Part shown: piece after piece, positions 60,608 through 64,000 of the stretch
Layout of the letters: every line of letters starts with the position of its first letter
How positions within the stretch are numbered: the first letter of the stretch is position 1
Translations under genes and position numbers: made by a program
The notes under the pieces: generated by a model
What the model saw: only the letters and a program-made list of their open reading frames with translations
What the model was told of the DNA's origin: nothing
Database searches by the model: none
Assembly: GCA_017893485.1 (NCBI GenBank)
Contig: CM030368.1
Location: 112,982,220 to 113,046,219, forward strand
DNA from: Hemerocallis citrina
Lineage: Eukaryota; Streptophyta; Magnoliopsida; Asparagales; Asphodelaceae
Direction: 5' to 3'
DNA: 64,000 bases

Positions 60608-61227
60608 AATCCTATCCTCTCAAAAGTAAAGATTCTTTCACAATTGTATGTTTATATATGGTTTTTCCATATCCGAATCAGCAAAAAATTTGGATACAGA
60701 TCAGGATCGAATCGGATATATTCATACTTATTCGGCAGCTACGATCCCAACAAGAATAACTACATCATCAACTTGGTCAACAAAGGCATGGTGTTGACAT
60801 GAACATGATGTAAAGAATCAAGTAAACAACATAGCATAGTACTACTGAAAAATTTCTTACTTTGATTGAATGCAGAAGCGAAATGCGGAAATAGAAAGTG
60901 TAGCCGACATCCTCCTTACGAACAAGCCTGTATGGTGGCCACTCCGAAAAGAAGCTATCGCAATGCTTGTTACACCGTCACAACCTCGGGACCGAAAGGG
61001 AGTAGTGGTTGGGAAGGAACTATAATGGAAGTACAGGAGGAGGAAGAATTGAGGTTTCTTCTTCTCTTGAGTATGAAGAGTATGACTAATGTCATCCTTA
61101 TAAATGGATGGATGAGAAAAGCCTAGCCTCCACCTCTACATATAGAGGGAGGCAGGAGCTAGATCTTATTCGATGGCCATGATCTAATTCCAATAGACCC
61201 TAGGCATCTCCTTCATCCCATAAAAAG
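60608..61227. other. unassigned spacer
   Basis: 60608-60880 is AT-rich with a GGATACAGATCAGGATCGAA-like stretch. 60880-61130 is of higher complexity and open on the + strand (60866-61126) but matches no family I know. 61130-61227 holds short repeats such as TAGAGGGAGGCAGGAGCTAG. No promoter or gene is supported. Confidence 0.4.
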
Positions 61228-62005
61228 ATGATATACAACAACCAACAAAAACAAAACCAACAAAAAATACTTTTTCCCAACTACTTGGGGTCGGCTACAT
61301 GAATCCTGGTTTTCCCTTCTGCTCGGTTTAGCACAATATGTTATGTAAGTTTTCAAGCTATCATATTTTTTCTCACCATTTTCACCAAAGTAAGTTTAGG
61401 TCTTCCCCTACCCCTAACTCTACCCGCAATACATATCAAATCACTCTTTCTAACGGGAGCACTACTAGGTCTATATATGACAAGTCCAAACCACCTAAGG
61501 TGATTCTCTCTCAATTTATCTTGGATAGGAGCTACATTTACCATGTCTCGTATATACTCGTTTCTAATTCTATCCTTCCTGGTTTTACCACACATCCATC
61601 TTAGCATCCTCATCTCCCTACACTCATTTTTAGACATGTTGTTCCTTTATTGCCCAACACTCTGCTCCATACATCATTGTAGGTCTAACAGCCATCCTAT
61701 AAAATTTTTTCTTCAACTTCTAAGGTATACAGTTGACACACAAAATCACCGTTAGCGTTACTCCACTTAAGCTACCATCCTTGGATCCTATATATAACAA
61801 CTTCACAAATCTCCCCATCTCTTTAAATAATTGAGCCTAAATATCGGAAACGGTCTCTCTTAGGTATCTATTGACAATCAAGTTTCACTACTTCCTTATT
61901 TGTGTTACGGATATCACTAAAATTAGACTCCATATACTTTGTTTTAGTTCTTATTATTCTAAAGCCTCCAGTTTCCAAGCTTTATCTTGCAATTTTAGTT
62001 TATCG
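61228..62005 (-). pseudogene. RTE-type LINE, 5' truncated 3' end
   Basis: The minus-strand frame 61637-61353 shows the RTE reverse-transcriptase C-terminus (MRMLRWMCGKTRKDRIRN, LRWFGLVIYRP, GRVRGRGRPKLT). Upstream to about 62005 the frame is broken but readable (KTKYMESNFSDI, RFRYLGSIIQ). After the stop comes the plant RTE 3' signature (minus strand of ACTACTTGGGGTCGGCTACA, near 61278). The element ends in a TTG-rich tail at 61228-61265 (CAACCAACAAAAACAAAACC on the + strand). The endonuclease and most of RT are missing, as usual for 5'-truncated LINE copies. Confidence 0.85.
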
Positions 62006-62023
62006 TTGATTCCTGCTCTAGAA

Positions 62024-63394
62024 TGTTGATTCTTGATTTTGATGATCACAACACACTGCAACATGTATCTGTGCTATACTTTATAATTGCAGGTTGTATA
62101 CACAAAGGTCACATTACTATACAGGTGAACAAATGAACAAGCAAAAGCTCTAGATAAAGACAATGGCTAAAGCTTCACTCAAGACTCAAGTCAAGACATA
62201 TGCTTTAAGTGTCATATATTGTTATGTCTTGTAAACAAATGTAATCTTTTATATTTCTTGAGTCTTAGTATGATGTAAAGCCTTGTCACACACACATACA
62301 CTCACTCTTTTACAAATGAGTGTTTTTCAAACTTCAAACGAGGTCAAAACAGTTTGGAATAGTTTAGCTGTTGAGTACCAGTCGACCGATACCTATACCA
62401 GTCGACTGAGTCGGTACAAAACTGACTAAACTTATTCAAACTCTGACCAGTCGACTGTTCAAGTGCATTTGACAGTTTTGTGTTTTTAAAATCGTTTTTC
62501 AAATTCAAATATTTTTAGATCCGTTGGTTGACAGTTGAACAACTGATTCACCAACGTCCAGTGAATCTATCTCTATAAATAGAGATTAGAATCCACTGTT
62601 AAAAGGTCTAATACCCCAAGCATTTTCTTTGAGATCTTAAGTGTTACATTTTTCAAGAGACAAAAGCTTTCAAATCATTGAGTCTTGGTTCTCTGTTTTC
62701 AGTCCAGTATAACATCTGATTTCGTTCTGGACTGAAGATAGAAGTCAACCTATTGTAGCCACGCACTATATCACAAAATCACAAACAAGGCTATAGGTTG
62801 ATTGTAAAACAAATTTATTGTTTTTCTTTTCCTCTCGGTTGGAGAGTAGGACTCTAGGTTATAGAGTCAGTTGTGTCACTCTTGGGGGAAGAGTGGGTTG
62901 CTTTCTCTGGTTGAGAGAAAAGACTACGGGTTAGACGAGGTTGTTGTCTGAACGCCGTAGGGTATTCTTGTAAACTTTTTCAAGAATAGTGGAAATCTCA
63001 AGTGGGTTGCTTGGGGACTGGATGCAGGTCGGGAGGACTAAACCAGGATACATCGTGTGCACTCTGTAGTTGTATTTCTCTTACTTACATTTACATTTTC
63101 TCTGTTGTGTTAGTACTGTAAAACTTGTCTGGACAGTCGACTCAGTACATTATCAGTCGACTAGTCAGACTCGTATACTCTGAAAATTAACTGTTCATAA
63201 GTCGTATGTTTCTACTTTAAGTCGACTTCACAGAGTTGTTTGAATTATCTTTTATTTGGTTAGTTCATTCGAGTGGTTCACTCCTAAGTCGACTGTACCG
63301 AAGAAAAATTCTTATTCCGCAGTTTTATTTTAATAAACACTATTCACCCCCCCCCCCCCTCTAGTGTTTGTTGCCTCGCCTACAGGATCCAACA
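62024..63394 (+). mobile_element. 5' LTR of a Ty1/copia element (1371 bp)
   Basis: It starts TGTTGATTCTTG and ends CCAACA, directly before a PBS. It contains seven GTCGAC-type palindromes, two pairs of which are 20 bp apart, and a run of 13 C at 63347-63359. The start TGTTGATTCTTGATTTTGAT resembles LTRs of the Tork group, but the lineage is only a guess. The 3' LTR lies outside the window. Confidence 0.85.
62379..63295. repeat. CAGTCGACTG palindromes in the copia LTR
   Basis: Decamers start at 62379, 62399, 62448, 63134, 63154, 63219 and 63286. The pairs 62379/62399 and 63134/63154 are each exactly 20 bp apart. The second pair sits inside GTCTGGA...AGTCAGAC, itself partly inverted. Confidence 0.85.
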
Positions 63395-63396
63395 CT

Positions 63397-63408
63397 TGGT
63401 ATCAGAGC
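63397..63408 (+). other. primer-binding site of the copia element
   Basis: TGGTATCAGAGC is an exact tRNA-iMet complement, 2 bp after the LTR end. Confidence 0.92.
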
Positions 63409-63421
63409 AAGGTTAAAGGCT

Positions 63422-64000
63422 ATGGCAACTTCTTCAAATGCAAATCAGTACCATGAGGGCCAATCTACACAAAGGCCACCTCTCTTCGATGGAACAAATT
63501 ACAACTATTGGAAGTGCAGAACGAAGATCTACCTCCAATCTATCAATTATGAAATATGGAACATGACTGAAACAGAATACACTGCTCCTACTATTCCATA
63601 TGCACAATGGAATGATGACATGAAGAACCAAACAATGAATAATGCAAAAGCAATGAATGTATTATTCTGTTCTCTTACAAAGGAAGAATTCAACCGTGTG
63701 TCAAATTCAACAACTGCACATCAAATCTGGCATACACTCGAGGTAACTCATGAAGGAACAAACAAAGTGAAAGAATCTAAAATATCTGTTCTTGTTTACA
63801 GGTTTGAAATGTTCCGCACGAAGGAAAACGAAAATGTGTCCGAAATGATTACCAGATTTACTGACATTACAAACTCACTTGTGGCACTTGGAAAGATATA
63901 CACTCAAGCAGAAATGGTGAGAAAGGTCCTTCGTGCACTCACTCCTGAATGGGAAAAGAAGACCACTGCAATAGAAGAAGCAAATGATTTATCACAACTT
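63422..64000 (+). CDS. gag: Ty1/copia gag, N-terminal part, runs off the window
   Basis: It starts at ATG 63422, 14 bp after the PBS, and is open for 193 codons to the window edge. The N-terminus (MATSSNANQYHEG) is followed by PPLFDGTNYNYWK, the DUF4219-type start of copia gag. The gag-polypeptide (UBN2) domain is then recognisable from QIWHTLE, KISVLVYRFEMF, VSEMITRFTDI and VRKVLRALTPEWEKK. Gag forms the particle that packages element RNA. No stop or frameshift is visible in this part, so the element may be fairly young. Protease, integrase and RT would follow beyond 64000. Confidence 0.92.
   Translation, partial: MATSSNANQYHEGQSTQRPPLFDGTNYNYWKCRTKIYLQSINYEIWNMTETEYTAPTIPYAQWNDDMKNQTMNNAKAMNVLFCSLTKEEFNRVSNSTTAHQIWHTLEVTHEGTNKVKESKISVLVYRFEMFRTKENENVSEMITRFTDITNSLVALGKIYTQAEMVRKVLRALTPEWEKKTTAIEEANDLSQL

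Noticed and set aside
60866..61126. Possible host gene exon (86-aa + frame)
   Set aside because: No recognisable domain, no partner exon, and surrounded by element debris. Kept only as unassigned spacer.

Overview
The window is intergenic DNA of a flowering plant, most likely a eudicot with a retrotransposon-rich genome. I recognise no host protein-coding gene. Almost all of it is LTR retrotransposons stacked inside one another: Ty3/gypsy chromoviruses, a Tat-lineage Ty3 element and a large-LTR element with a spliced accessory ORF. A plant RTE-type LINE and the 5' end of a Ty1/copia element lie at the right edge. Primer-binding sites match plant initiator tRNA-Met throughout. No bacterial or organellar gene organisation is present apart from one short plastid-like tRNA fragment.

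Layout. 323-1692 (+): integrase/chromodomain relic of a chromovirus. 1965-5642 (-): decayed gag-pol ('E1') with PBS and 5' LTR (5653-7732). This LTR is folded back on an inverted LTR piece (7733-8729). It is followed by a PPT and a complete + strand LTR (8799-11595), then another LTR remnant ending at 13330. 13331-15587 (+): end of a Tat-lineage pol with a tandem-repeat 3' region. It is split by the non-autonomous element 'E2' (15588-21585, target duplication TCAAT) and resumes at 21591-22352 with a minus-strand ORF. 22353-58260: element 'B', with large LTRs and a short internal region at 37503-39022. Its left LTR holds the young, nearly intact chromovirus 'A' (22587-33043, duplication AATAT). 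Its right LTR holds chromovirus 'C' (42361-58037, duplication AGCAC), which itself contains a solo LTR (53373-57612, duplication AATAG). A truncated LTR 'D' follows (58261-60565), then a plastid trnQ-like fragment, an RTE LINE 3' end (61228-62005, -) and a copia 5' LTR plus gag (62024 to the window end, +).

Main results. (1) Three chromoviruses carry a predicted GT-AG intron exactly between gag and protease, and two of them carry a second intron inside gag. All five joins preserve the reading frame, and element A, which lacks the gag intron, shows the uninterrupted form. This suggests Gag and Gag-Pol are balanced by splicing. (2) An LTR of element B holds a 22-unit array of small hairpins whose stems differ but co-vary, arranged as a three-type higher-order repeat. 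Related single hairpins recur elsewhere in B LTRs. (3) CAGTCGACTG palindromes occur in pairs 19-20 bp apart in two unrelated elements, a gypsy LTR and a copia LTR. (4) ACGT cores occur in pairs exactly 11 bp apart in four LTR types. (5) Chromovirus LTRs carry a tandem-repeat cassette whose sequence differs between copies but which always lies between inverted GTACTCGG/CCGAGTAC motifs. These are sequence observations; their functions are inference. All alignments and counts were done by eye.
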